Shown: positions 27,184 to 35,591, counted from the stretch's first letter. The stretch is DNA of 64,000 bases from Mycolicibacterium sphagni (GCF_002250655.1 NZ_NOZR01000022.1:49525-113524), one strand, 5' to 3'. Made by a program: numbers and translations. The notes: generated by a model from the letters alone, not told the origin.

Positions 27184-28371
27184 ATGAACACCGTCGAGTT
27201 GTACTACGACCCTTACGATTACGCGATCGATGACGATCCGTACCCGGTGTGGCGGCGGATGCGCGAAGAGGCCCCGCTCTATGTCAACGACAAGTACGGC
27301 TTCTACGCGTTGAGCCGCTACGACGACGTGGCCCGTGCGCTGCCGGACTGGGAGACCTACCGCTCCGGCCGGGGCACGACGCTGGACATCTTGTCCAGCG
27401 GGATCGAGGTGCCGCCGGGGGTGATCCTGTTCGAAGACCCGCCGGCCCACGACCTGCACCGCCGCCTGTTGTCGCGGGTCTTCACCCCGCGCCGCATGCT
27501 CGCCGTCGAAGACATGGTGCGTGATTTCTGTGCGGGCGCACTCGATCCGCTGAGGGACGGCGACGGTTTCGACTTCGTCGCTGACCTCGGTGCGTTCATG
27601 CCGATGCGGACGATCGGTTATCTCCTAGGCATTCCCGAAGACGCTCAGCAGGCCATTCGCGACCGCAACGACAGCCTCATCACTGTGGACTCGGAGCTGG
27701 GAGATGTCAGCCCGACCGTCTTCCAGGACGCGATCGCGATGTTCGCCGAGTACATCGAGTGGCGCGCGACCCATCCCTCGGATGATCTGATGACCGACCT
27801 GCTCAACGCCGAGGTCGAGGAGCCCGATGGGACACGGCGCCGGCTGGAGCGCGGCGAGGTGCTCGGGTACACCGCCACGATCGCCGGTGCGGGCAATGAA
27901 ACCACTGCCCGGCTGATCGGGGCTTTGGGTCAACTTCTCGGCGAACATCCCGACCAGCGCCACGAACTCGTGGCGGACCCGTCGCTGATCCCGTCGGCGA
28001 TCGAAGAGGCGCTGCGCTTCGAGCCTCCGTCGCCGGTGCAGGCGCGCTATGTGGCGCGAGACGTCGAACTGCACGGGCAGACGGTGGCCGAAGGGTCGCA
28101 CATGCTGCTGCTCAACGCGTCGGCGAACCGGGACGACTCGCGATTCACCGACCCGGACCGCTTCGACATCCACCGCACAGGCGGGCATCTGAGCTTCGGG
28201 CAGGGGCTGCACTTCTGCCTGGGCTCGGCGCTGGCGCGGCTCGAAGCGCGGGTCGCGATCGAGGAGGTCCTCAAGAGGTGGACAGACTGGGACGTGGATT
28301 ACGAGAATGCCAGCCGGGGAAGGACATCCAGTGTGCGCGGCTGGGCACGGTTGCCGGTCAAGACGCGCTAG
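27184..28371 (+). CDS. Cytochrome P450 (second of cluster)
   Basis: A 395-residue P450 with all core motifs: I helix GAGNETTARL, K helix EEALRFEPP, heme loop FGQGLHFCLG. It starts 6 bp after the AveC-like gene and is the last gene of the rightward operon. Its sequence is clearly different from the first P450 of the cluster, so the two probably act on different positions or steps rather than being recent duplicates. Redox partners are not encoded nearby. A truncated aldehyde dehydrogenase end overlaps its last codons on the other strand. Confidence 0.92.
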   Translation: MNTVELYYDPYDYAIDDDPYPVWRRMREEAPLYVNDKYGFYALSRYDDVARALPDWETYRSGRGTTLDILSSGIEVPPGVILFEDPPAHDLHRRLLSRVFTPRRMLAVEDMVRDFCAGALDPLRDGDGFDFVADLGAFMPMRTIGYLLGIPEDAQQAIRDRNDSLITVDSELGDVSPTVFQDAIAMFAEYIEWRATHPSDDLMTDLLNAEVEEPDGTRRRLERGEVLGYTATIAGAGNETTARLIGALGQLLGEHPDQRHELVADPSLIPSAIEEALRFEPPSPVQARYVARDVELHGQTVAEGSHMLLLNASANRDDSRFTDPDRFDIHRTGGHLSFGQGLHFCLGSALARLEARVAIEEVLKRWTDWDVDYENASRGRTSSVRGWARLPVKTR

Positions 28372-28459
28372 CCGGGTGATAGATCGACTTGGGCTCCAGG
28401 TACACGGCCAGCCTCTCGGGCCCGAGTTCGCGCCCCAACCCGCTGCCCTTCACGCCTCT
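28358..28459 (-). pseudogene. C-terminal remnant of an aldehyde dehydrogenase
   Basis: Minus-strand reading gives RGVKGSGLGRELGPERLA followed by VYLEPKSIYHPASAS and a stop at 28358. This is the recognisable C-terminal end of an NAD-dependent aldehyde dehydrogenase (the consensus ends GxxxSGxGRExGxxGLxxYxExKxI). Nothing of the remaining roughly 450 residues is present; the sequence turns into the terminator of the next gene. The last 14 bp lie inside the 3' end of the P450 gene. It marks an old rearrangement breakpoint. Confidence 0.7.
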
Positions 28460-28470
28460 CCCCGGACATG

Positions 28471-28502
28471 AACCCGCCCGGGCTGTGTGGCCCGGGCGGG
28501 TT
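28471..28502 (-). terminator. 13-bp GC stem terminator
   Basis: AACCCGCCCGGGC (28471-28483) and GCCCGGGCGGGTT (28490-28502) pair perfectly around a six-base TGTGTG loop. It lies 24 bp beyond the stop of the small secreted protein gene on the minus strand and could also stop P450 transcripts from the left. A related stem follows the neighbouring paralogue. Confidence 0.75.
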
Positions 28503-28525
28503 GCGTATGACGTTGTGCGGTGGTG

Positions 28526-28762
28526 TTAGGGGACGTAGCAGCGCTCGTCGCCGTTGATGTTGATCCAGCAGTTCGGGCTGATGAAGTGCGCGTCGGGCCC
28601 AGGTACGTTCAGCACGCAGGTGGGGCCTTCGAGGTGATAGCCGATTCCGCAGCCGTCGGCTGCGCTTGCGGTGGGGGCGAAGCTCAGGCCCAAGGTCAGC
28701 GCGCCGGCGGCGGCGACGCTGGCGAAAAGTCCTGCGGCACGCTTCGAGATTGGTGCAGTCAT
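28526..28762 (-). CDS. Small secreted cysteine-containing protein, copy 1
   Basis: A 78-residue secreted protein. A signal peptide of about 34 residues ends FAPTASAA. The mature part is about 44 residues with four cysteines (GCGIGYH, PTCVLN, NCWIN, ERCYV), likely two disulfides. The start is set at MTAPISK, because GGAGG lies just upstream of that ATG; an in-frame ATG four codons earlier is inside the binding site. It is a tandem paralogue of the gene at 28989-29225. Function unknown; no enzyme motif. Confidence 0.78.
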   Translation of the reverse strand: MTAPISKRAAGLFASVAAAGALTLGLSFAPTASAADGCGIGYHLEGPTCVLNVPGPDAHFISPNCWININGDERCYVP

Positions 28763-28928
28763 GATGTCCTCCAAATTTTTGGGCCCGCCCTGGTTGAGCG
28801 AGGCACGTAAGGAATGGTGCGCCTGGCCGAACCGGCCGTCTGTCCGCTAAGCGGAGGTTGTGCGGGACGAATTGTGGTTCCACCGTTTGGGGGACAGTCG
28901 CTCGAAAAGGATGGTGTGGCAGGTAAAA

Positions 28929-28961
28929 ATCCCGCCCGGGCCGTGTGGCTCGGGCGGGATT
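28929..28961 (-). terminator. Terminator of the second small secreted gene
   Basis: AATCCCGCCCG and CGGGCGGGATT form the outer stem; with one G-T pair the stem extends to about 15 bp around a short loop containing CGTGT. It is 27 bp past the stop of the copy-2 gene. It shares the CCCGCCCGGG core with the terminator at 28471-28502, so gene and terminator were duplicated together. Confidence 0.72.
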
Positions 28962-28988
28962 GGGGGAGTCGGGTTGGCGCTGGCTGCT

Positions 28989-29225
28989 TTAACAGCAGCG
29001 CTGATCGCCGTTGTCGTTGATCCAGCAGTTCGGGTGGCCGGGGTCGACCTGGGCGCCGGGGCCGGGCAGGTTGACGACGCAGCTGCCACCCGCCAGGTGG
29101 TAGCCGTAGCCGCAGTCCTGTGCGGCGCTTGCGACGGGGGCGAAGCTCAGGCCCAGGGTCAGTGCGCCGGCGGCGACCGCACTGGCGAAGAGTCCTGCGG
29201 CACGCTTGGTGATCTGTGCAGTCAT
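28989..29225 (-). CDS. Small secreted cysteine-containing protein, copy 2
   Basis: A 78-residue paralogue of the preceding gene, with nearly the same signal peptide (KRAAGLFASAVAAGALTLGL). The mature part has five cysteines (QDCGYGYH, GSCVVN, NCWIND, QRCC). The conserved pattern is C-G-x-G-Y-H, G-P-x-C/S-C-V, N-C-W-I and R-C. GGAGG is placed correctly before MTAQITK, so the longer upstream reading is rejected. It is divergent from the DUF4185 gene. Function unknown. Confidence 0.78.
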   Translation of the reverse strand: MTAQITKRAAGLFASAVAAGALTLGLSFAPVASAAQDCGYGYHLAGGSCVVNLPGPGAQVDPGHPNCWINDNGDQRCC

Positions 29226-29396
29226 GGTGTCCTCCGAGTTTTTGGGCCTGTCCTGGTTGGGCGAGGCACGAAATGAATAGTGCGCTCGCTCACGTGGCGT
29301 GTCTGTCCGCCAAGCGGACCGTGTGCCGGGCGAATTGCGCATCCACCGATTAGGGGACGCCGTAACATATTCGACGGGCAACAGACGGGGGCGGCC

Positions 29397-30797
29397 ATGC
29401 GTACAGCGGCGTATATCGGGGGATTCGCGGTGTCACTGGGTGTGGGGGCCGCGATCTCTTCGGCCTGCGCGGTGGCCTCGGCTGACTCCGCGTCGTCGGC
29501 TGCGCACTCGAGCACGCACTCGACTTCTGGTCATTCGGCGCGGCCCAAGTCAACGACAGCAAAAGCACTACCCGCCAACAAAACCCCAGCGCCACAGACC
29601 GTTGCCGCGGCGGTCGCCTCCTCACCCGTCACCACCAAGGTCGGCTGGGTCACCGGACCGAACACCCTGACGCCCAGCCGGTTCGGTATCGACGGCACCG
29701 ACGTCGGCGTCATGTGGGACAACGGCATGACTGGAGTCAACCGGCAGGTGCTGATGATCTTCGGCGACACCTTCAGCGGGCCGAACATGACCGGAGCGTG
29801 GCGCTCCAACGTGCTGCTGCGCACAACCGATCCGATCGCCGGCGTGTTCGCCCCCGGTTCGACCACCAACCCGTTCGCCGGATCGCCGCTGAGTTCGCCG
29901 GGGATGTCCAAGCAGGTGATCGCGGGCAGCGCACGCAATCTCGGCGTGTTCGGCTCTCAGGTGACGGTCATCCCCACCGCGGCGATCTCGGTGCCCTACG
30001 ACAACCAGTACGGCGCAAGGCAATACGTGAACTTCATGTCGGTGCGGTCGTGGGACTTCAGTGGCGCGTGGACCACCAACTACTCCGCGATCGCGTATTC
30101 CGACGACAACGGGCAGACCTGGACCGTCGCGCCGCAGACCATCCGGGCGGCCAGTTGGCTGCGGTCGAGCACTCCTTTCGTCTACGGAAACCAGAACTTT
30201 CAGCAGGGCGCGTTCGTCAAACCGCCAGACGATTCCCCTGATGCCGGATACGTCTACTCCTACGGCACCCCGTCGGGCCGGCTCGGATCGGCGTATGTCT
30301 CCCGGGTGAAAGAGGCAGACATCCTCGATCTGTCGAAATACGAGTACTGGAATGGCGACACGTGGGTGGCCGGTAAGCCGGGTGCCGCGGTTCCCATCCT
30401 GCCGGCGACCAAGTCCAACCAGTACGCGGGCGGATTCCTCGGCCAGCTGGGCCTGGTCTTCGGCAGCTTTGTGGCCGGGCTGTTCGGGGTGGGCGGCCCC
30501 AGCGGGCACGTCAGTGAGATGTCGGTGCAGTACAACACGTATCTGAACAAATACGTCGCGATGTACACCAGCAGCACCGGCAGCGTCATCCTGCGCACCG
30601 CCGACTCCCCGGAGGGCACCTGGTCGGCGGCGACCACCCTGGTGACATCCGTGCAATATCCGGGCCTGTACGCGCCGATGATGGATCCGTGGTCGACCGG
30701 CCAGGACATCTACTGGAATCTGTCGATCTGGGGCAACTACAACGTCCAGTTGATGAAGACCACGCTGGCTCAAGCCGGGGCGGCTGGTATTCGATAA
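29397..30797 (+). CDS. Secreted DUF4185 protein (possible D-arabinan hydrolase)
   Basis: A 466-residue exported protein: a signal peptide of about 33 residues (ending AVASADS), a Ser/Thr/Ala-rich linker to about residue 80, and a DUF4185 domain with FGDTFSGPNM, YSDDNGQTW and APMMDPWS. DUF4185 enzymes in mycobacteria have been described as endo-D-arabinanases (family GH183) acting on arabinogalactan or lipoarabinomannan, so a cell-wall arabinan role is plausible. A hydrophobic Gly-rich insert (GQLGLVFGSFVAGLFGVGG) interrupts the domain near residue 350. The start ATG at 29397 is set by the signal peptide. Confidence 0.78.
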   Translation: MRTAAYIGGFAVSLGVGAAISSACAVASADSASSAAHSSTHSTSGHSARPKSTTAKALPANKTPAPQTVAAAVASSPVTTKVGWVTGPNTLTPSRFGIDGTDVGVMWDNGMTGVNRQVLMIFGDTFSGPNMTGAWRSNVLLRTTDPIAGVFAPGSTTNPFAGSPLSSPGMSKQVIAGSARNLGVFGSQVTVIPTAAISVPYDNQYGARQYVNFMSVRSWDFSGAWTTNYSAIAYSDDNGQTWTVAPQTIRAASWLRSSTPFVYGNQNFQQGAFVKPPDDSPDAGYVYSYGTPSGRLGSAYVSRVKEADILDLSKYEYWNGDTWVAGKPGAAVPILPATKSNQYAGGFLGQLGLVFGSFVAGLFGVGGPSGHVSEMSVQYNTYLNKYVAMYTSSTGSVILRTADSPEGTWSAATTLVTSVQYPGLYAPMMDPWSTGQDIYWNLSIWGNYNVQLMKTTLAQAGAAGIR

Positions 30798-30916
30798 AGA
30801 TGACGGTTGCCTTGAACGGGTAGACGAACGAGCTCTTGGCCCTGATGTCGCCGCATTGGAGCACATTGGAGATCGTTGCGAACTTCTCATCGCGGATGGC
30901 GTGGTGACGGTTGTCC
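30780..30916 (-). pseudogene. Possible fragment of an unknown protein
   Basis: On the minus strand a continuous frame reads RCDAEDNRHHAIRDEKFATI, then SNVLQCGDIRAKSSFVYPF, then KATVIFIEY. It has a composition more like a real protein than the surrounding shadow frames. It has no start codon before an internal ATG, and its C-terminal side runs into the DUF4185 gene. I do not recognise the family. It may be the remnant of a gene displaced when the DUF4185 gene arrived, or it may be chance. Confidence 0.25.
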
Positions 30917-30967
30917 TCGGCGTCGCATCGTGGGGCGAGCTAGCAGAAGAGCCGCTTGACCAACTCC

Positions 30968-32221
30968 TCAGGCGAGCTTGGTGAGGTCCATCGTTACGCC
31001 TGCCTTGGGAAGGCGAGCGAGAAGGGCGTCGCCCATGGCTGCAGCAGGTGTCAGTACACCACGCTGATCGGAGAGCTTGTCGCGGTCCAGCGCCAGCGCG
31101 AGGGTGCTTTCGGCGAGAAGCAGCGAAGTCGAGTCATAGCCTGGGTCGCCGTCCTGGGACATCGAGGCCCGGTAGCGGGCACCGCCCGTCGTGGTCGTGT
31201 AGGTCTCCACGTGGTAACTGCCCTCCGCGCGCTCCTCGGCGCTCGGGCCGCTGCCAGACTTGGGAATGAACTTGTCGATCAGCTCTCGCGGCACCCGGTA
31301 CAGAAAGCGGTCCCCGAGCGCGGTCATCGCCGACATCGCCCCGGTTATCGCCGCGGCCCTCACCGCGGCGATCGGCGAAGACCCCATGTCCATGCATTCC
31401 GAGTAACGGAACGTGCGGCCGTAGGCCCAGTCCTGTAAGGCATTGCTGCGGCGCACGATCCGAGTGTTTCCAACCGCCATCACGAACGCCCCGGCCCAGA
31501 TGCCGTCGAGTTCCGGAGCGATGTGTCCACCACGGCGAAAGATCATGTCCGGTTGCCGACCAAGGTCGGGTTCGGCGGCTCGATCAGTGGAGGACGTGTA
31601 CGGGTCGTTGACCGCTCGCCGCAACTCTCGATTGCGGGATGTCTCGCGCATGACTTCCACGACGGTGTTGGCACTTCCTCCGGACATCGTGAGGGTGAAG
31701 GTGCGCGCCACCTGCACGGTGTCGGTCAGTGTGCCGACGTCGTCGGACTGGGCTTGGCGATGCAGCGCAAAGACGTTCATATCGGAGGGAATTGAATCGG
31801 CACCGCAAGCATGAACGATGCGCGCTCCCGTCTCTGCCGCCAGATTGTGATACTGCGCCGCGCTGCGGTGCACGAAGATGGCCTCGCCGCACAGGTCCGT
31901 GTAATCGGTACCGGCCGCGGCACACGACGCCACCAACGGCATGCCCGACTTCACGTAGGGCCCTACGGTCGTGGCTACCACCCGCGCGCGTGCCGCAACG
32001 TCGGCCAGGGTCGGGGGTTCCTCCGCGTCGGCACGCATCAGGCTCCACGATTGCGCGCTCTCGCCGATGCCGTCCCGCACCGCCTCGAGGCGATCCATCG
32101 AGCGGCCGGCGAGCGCGATCCGCGCCCCGCCATTGCCGGCGGCAAGACGCGCAGCCGTCAACTGCCCCACGAAGCCGGTCGCCCCGTACAGGACGATGTC
32201 GAACTCGCGCTCGTCACTCAT
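30968..32221 (-). CDS. Saccharopine dehydrogenase-like / trans-acting enoyl reductase family
   Basis: A 417-residue NAD(P)-binding protein. The Rossmann segment DIVLYGATGFVGQLTAARLA is at the N-terminus. The family includes Rv2449c and Rv2953 (a trans-acting enoyl reductase in phthiocerol synthesis). The segment GTDYTDLCGEAIF is typical. It is coupled by ATGA to the methyltransferase upstream on the same strand, and the pair is controlled by a divergent TetR. An oxidoreductase working on a polyketide or lipid is likely; substrate unknown. Confidence 0.82.
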   Translation of the reverse strand: MSDEREFDIVLYGATGFVGQLTAARLAAGNGGARIALAGRSMDRLEAVRDGIGESAQSWSLMRADAEEPPTLADVAARARVVATTVGPYVKSGMPLVASCAAAGTDYTDLCGEAIFVHRSAAQYHNLAAETGARIVHACGADSIPSDMNVFALHRQAQSDDVGTLTDTVQVARTFTLTMSGGSANTVVEVMRETSRNRELRRAVNDPYTSSTDRAAEPDLGRQPDMIFRRGGHIAPELDGIWAGAFVMAVGNTRIVRRSNALQDWAYGRTFRYSECMDMGSSPIAAVRAAAITGAMSAMTALGDRFLYRVPRELIDKFIPKSGSGPSAEERAEGSYHVETYTTTTGGARYRASMSQDGDPGYDSTSLLLAESTLALALDRDKLSDQRGVLTPAAAMGDALLARLPKAGVTMDLTKLA

Positions 32222-33045
32222 GATCGCCGGCTCTCGCTCTCGTGCACAGCAAAGGTGGGGCGGGAGTACGCGACGGCGATGTTGTGCGGAAGTCGGTCAC
32301 TGGGACTGAGGAATTCGGCGACCATCGCCGGGTCCGCCGCCGTTCCGAGCGAGGTGAAGGCCGCCCGGTTGTAGGAGCGCAACCAGCTGATGCGGCCGTC
32401 GTGGATGAAGGCGCGCGCCTTTGATCGTGGTGACGTGAGCGCCCCGATCAGTAGTGCTCCGGCCGAAATCAGAGCCAAGGGGATCGCGGACGGTCTCTTG
32501 ATGTCGATCACCAGGAACTTCCGGCCCACGCGGGTCGCCTCGGCGATCGCGCGAGAGGCGACCTTTGGAGGGAGATGGTGGAAGGACGAAGCGAAGACTA
32601 CCAGGTCATAGCTATCGTCGGGCTCCGAGATCGCGCTTGCATCAATAACTTTCGTTCGGACGCGCGTGTTCGCCCCCAACACGCCGCCGGCGATGTTGTG
32701 CACCGAGGTCGGGTCCAGGTCGGAGACCGTCACCTGTGCGGAGCGGTGCATCTGGACGATCTGCTCCGACAGTCGTCCGTGGCCGGCGCCGAGTTCGAGG
32801 ATTCTCGGTGCATCGATACCGGACACGAGACTCAGTGCCATGTGCGCGTTCTTCTCGTGCAGACCCCGTACGGAGCCCAGGTGGTCCAGTGAGTCGATGA
32901 CCCGCTGCTTGAGCTCATCCGGTACGTCGTAGCGATCGGTGTACTCCAACACGTCTGTTTGCAGGTGGCGGTTGAGCCACGACGCGTTGTAGCCGCCGCG
33001 CGGCATGTGCTCGATTCCGCTAGTTCCGGGGGTCGATTGCTCCAT
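32218..33045 (-). CDS. SAM-dependent methyltransferase
   Basis: A 275-residue class I methyltransferase with SAM motif ILELGAGHGRLSEQI and post-motif VTVSDLDPTS. A later hydrophobic stretch (IPLALISAGALLIGAL) may bind membrane or a lipid. The start is MEQSTPG at 33045, preceded by AAGGAG; the upstream reading through the promoter is rejected. It is the first gene of a two-gene operon with the enoyl-reductase-like protein. Methyltransferase plus reductase recalls Rv2952/Rv2953 of phenolic glycolipid synthesis, but the match is by family only. Confidence 0.82.
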   Translation of the reverse strand: MEQSTPGTSGIEHMPRGGYNASWLNRHLQTDVLEYTDRYDVPDELKQRVIDSLDHLGSVRGLHEKNAHMALSLVSGIDAPRILELGAGHGRLSEQIVQMHRSAQVTVSDLDPTSVHNIAGGVLGANTRVRTKVIDASAISEPDDSYDLVVFASSFHHLPPKVASRAIAEATRVGRKFLVIDIKRPSAIPLALISAGALLIGALTSPRSKARAFIHDGRISWLRSYNRAAFTSLGTAADPAMVAEFLSPSDRLPHNIAVAYSRPTFAVHESESRRS

Positions 33046-33077
33046 GAGTGTCTCCTTGCTGCGAGCTATGAGAATAA

Positions 33078-33097
33078 ATTGCACAAAGGTGTGCAAT
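33078..33097. promoter_or_regulatory. TetR operator candidate ATTGCACA-N4-TGTGCAAT
   Basis: A perfect 20-bp dyad with 8-bp arms lies between the divergent methyltransferase (start 33045) and TetR (start 33175). A further half-site-like GTATGCAC follows at 33107-33114. The local AT-richness fits a promoter region. Almost certainly the site of the adjacent TetR protein, though assigned by position only. Confidence 0.65.
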
Positions 33098-33174
33098 AAT
33101 GAGCAAGTATGCACGCAACAGTCATGGGGTGCAAGCAAGAGCCAGGGCCGCAATGAAAGTGGAAGGTGGAGCTG

Positions 33175-33810
33175 ATGGGACAGGTGGATCACCAAGTCGC
33201 ACAGACCGCGTCACCGACGCGTGAGCGAAACCGCGCGCGGATCGTCGATGCGGCGCGCCGGCTGTGGACCTACGACCCCGACACCAGCATGGACGACGTC
33301 GCGCGCGAAGCCGGCGTGGTGCGCCGAACGCTGTATGGGCACTTCAGCCATCGCGATGAGCTGATCATGGCCGTGTTGGCCCAGACGGCCGATGTGCTCG
33401 CCGAGGTCGCGGGTCGATCGTCCCGTCCGGGTATGAACGCGTCGGAGGAGCTCGCCAGGCTGACGTTGGAGGTGTGGTCGTTCGCCCACGATTGGCACCT
33501 GCTGACGACGTTGATCCAACAGATTGACGCCGCTTCGATGGAGCGAGCTGCCGCCCCGATCGATGCCGTGTTCGAGGCCATCGTTCGCAAAGGTCAACGC
33601 AGTGGGCAGTTTTCACGCCACCTGCCGGCCGAGGTGATGGTCCAGATCCTCCGTGTACAAGCGATCAAACTTCACGAGGCGTCGAATGATCGCAGCTGGA
33701 GCGGCGGGGCCGAGGACGCGGCCCTGGCTGCCCTCATCACCGTCGGGGTCGACCGCTTCGCCGCTGAGAGCATCGTTGAAACCGCGAAGGTCTCCGCAGT
33801 AGCGCAATGA
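33175..33810 (+). CDS. TetR family regulator
   Basis: A 211-residue TetR protein. The DNA-binding segment DDVAREAGVVRRTLYGHFSH is at about residues 41-60. ATG at 33175 (MGQVDHQV) is taken because GGAAGGTGGAG lies just upstream; a GTG at 33166 is inside that site. It diverges from the methyltransferase/reductase operon across a perfect palindrome and is followed 80 bp later by a CocE-type hydrolase gene that may share its regulation. Confidence 0.86.
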   Translation: MGQVDHQVAQTASPTRERNRARIVDAARRLWTYDPDTSMDDVAREAGVVRRTLYGHFSHRDELIMAVLAQTADVLAEVAGRSSRPGMNASEELARLTLEVWSFAHDWHLLTTLIQQIDAASMERAAAPIDAVFEAIVRKGQRSGQFSRHLPAEVMVQILRVQAIKLHEASNDRSWSGGAEDAALAALITVGVDRFAAESIVETAKVSAVAQ

Positions 33811-33890
33811 GCTACCGCCTCACCGCCGGCAGATTCATTCGATCACTGCCGAAGCACGGCAACGGATTCGAATCACTAAGGAGCTAGGCA

Positions 33891-35591
33891 ATGACCGAAA
33901 TGATCTCCGGCATCCAGGCGTTACGCCGACCTGCGACCCGGCCCGATGCACCGGGTGGGACGTATCCGGGGCTGCGTCCCGGACGGGAGGTGCATGCCCG
34001 CGGTTCGGTCATCGATGGCGGGCGCGCGTTGGGTTGTGACGTCGTCGTCGACCGTGACGTGGCGATCCCGTTGCGTGACGGGGTGATCGTCTACACCGAC
34101 ATCGTGCGTCCGGCGGACCGCGACGCTGATCTGCCGGTCCTGGTGGCGTGGAGTCCTTACGGCAAGCAAGATACCGGCTCACTGTTGGACATGATTCCGG
34201 GCCGAGCCGGCATCGCCACGGACGCGTTGTCGAATCTGCAGAAGTGGGAGGGTCCAGATCCTGGCTACTGGTGTGCCTATGGCTACGCGGTGGCCAATGT
34301 CGATCCGCGTGGAGTGAACTCTTCCGGTGGGGACGCGCAGTTCTGGAGTGAGTCTGAGGGCCGGGATGCGTTCGACGTGATCGAATGGCTGGCCATCCAA
34401 TCGTGGAGCAACGGAAAAGTCGCGATGGCAGGCAACTCGTGGCTGGCGGTGTCGCAGTGGTTCACTGCTGCCGAACGGCCGCCGCATCTGGCGGCGATCG
34501 CGCCCTGGGAAGGGATGAGCGACTACTACCGCGACATGGCTATTCGTGGCGGGATCCCGACCGGTGACGCATTCTGCAATTTCGTTCTCACCAACTCCGT
34601 GCGTGGCAACGGCACGGTGGAAGATATCCCGGCGATGATCACCGAACACCCGCTGTTCGACGATTACTGGGCGACCAAGCGGGCTGCGGTCGAAAAGATT
34701 GTGGTGCCGGCGTATGTGGTGGCCAGCTGGACGCAGCTGCACTCATCCCGGACCCTTGATGCCTTCCGCCGCCTCTCGGGGGATAAGTGGCTGCGGGTAC
34801 ACAACACCCATGAATGGCCTGACTTCTACAGCGACGTCTACACCGAGGACCTGCGGCGGTTCTTCGACCACTACCTGCTCGGTGTCGACAATGGTTGGGA
34901 GACAACACCAGCGGTTCGTCTGTCGATCCTCGACCCCGGTGGCACCGATGTGGTCGACCTTCCGGAACCCCAATGGCCCATCGCCACGGCGCTGCATCAG
35001 CCGCTGTATCTCGACTTCTCGGCCGGCGAGCTGACCGCCGCGCCGCCGCAGCAGGAGAGCGAGCACAGCTACGCCGCCGTGGACGGTCAGGTGGTGCTCA
35101 GCTACCGCTTCGATCACGACACCGATCTGATCGGATACTCCAAACTGCGGCTCTGGGTGCAGGCCGACGGCAATGACGACATGGACCTGTTCGTGCGACT
35201 GGACAAGCTGGGCATTGACGGCGCAGTACTCTCGCCAGTGGTGCTCGACCAGCCTGTGCAGGCCACCTCAGGACAGCTGCGCGTCTCGCACCGTCGGTGC
35301 GACCCGCAAGTGTCAACCCCGTCCGAACCGTTTCTGACCCACACCCACGAGGAGCTGCTTCACCCGGGTGACATCGTTCCCGTCGATATCGGCTTGTGGG
35401 CCACCGCAATTCGGTTCCACGCCGGGGAAAGCCTCGCCGTCACCATATCGGGCGCGCGCCTGATCCCCGCCGAGCTAAACCAGATCAGCAAGGCTCCACT
35501 CCGCAACCACGGGGCTCACATCCTCCGTGCCGGCGGACGCTACGACTCCCACGTCCTACTTCCGCTCATGTCCGGACCGAACGACGCGTAA
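33891..35591 (+). CDS. CocE/NonD family serine hydrolase
   Basis: A 566-residue alpha/beta hydrolase of the X-Pro dipeptidyl-peptidase/cocaine esterase family. The nucleophile is Ser183 in AGNSWLAVSQW. The acid and base are probably in the regions around SWTQLHSSRTLDAF and HNTHEWPDF. The C-terminal third is the usual jelly-roll domain (LRLWVQADGNDDMDLFVRL). No signal peptide is visible, so it is cytosolic. An ATG after AAGGAG starts it. Substrate could be an ester or amide xenobiotic; not predictable. Confidence 0.86.
   Translation: MTEMISGIQALRRPATRPDAPGGTYPGLRPGREVHARGSVIDGGRALGCDVVVDRDVAIPLRDGVIVYTDIVRPADRDADLPVLVAWSPYGKQDTGSLLDMIPGRAGIATDALSNLQKWEGPDPGYWCAYGYAVANVDPRGVNSSGGDAQFWSESEGRDAFDVIEWLAIQSWSNGKVAMAGNSWLAVSQWFTAAERPPHLAAIAPWEGMSDYYRDMAIRGGIPTGDAFCNFVLTNSVRGNGTVEDIPAMITEHPLFDDYWATKRAAVEKIVVPAYVVASWTQLHSSRTLDAFRRLSGDKWLRVHNTHEWPDFYSDVYTEDLRRFFDHYLLGVDNGWETTPAVRLSILDPGGTDVVDLPEPQWPIATALHQPLYLDFSAGELTAAPPQQESEHSYAAVDGQVVLSYRFDHDTDLIGYSKLRLWVQADGNDDMDLFVRLDKLGIDGAVLSPVVLDQPVQATSGQLRVSHRRCDPQVSTPSEPFLTHTHEELLHPGDIVPVDIGLWATAIRFHAGESLAVTISGARLIPAELNQISKAPLRNHGAHILRAGGRYDSHVLLPLMSGPNDA

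Larger units (their letters stand above)
28471..29375. repeat. Tandem segmental duplication of about 450 bp
   Basis: Two head-to-tail units, roughly 28471-28925 and 28929-29375. Each contains terminator, 78-codon gene, ribosome binding site and upstream region. Parallel landmarks outside the genes include GTCCTCC, TTTTTGGGCC, GAGGCACG, GTCTGTCCGC and AAGCGGA in the same order and spacing. The units have diverged, so the duplication is not recent. Confidence 0.75.
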
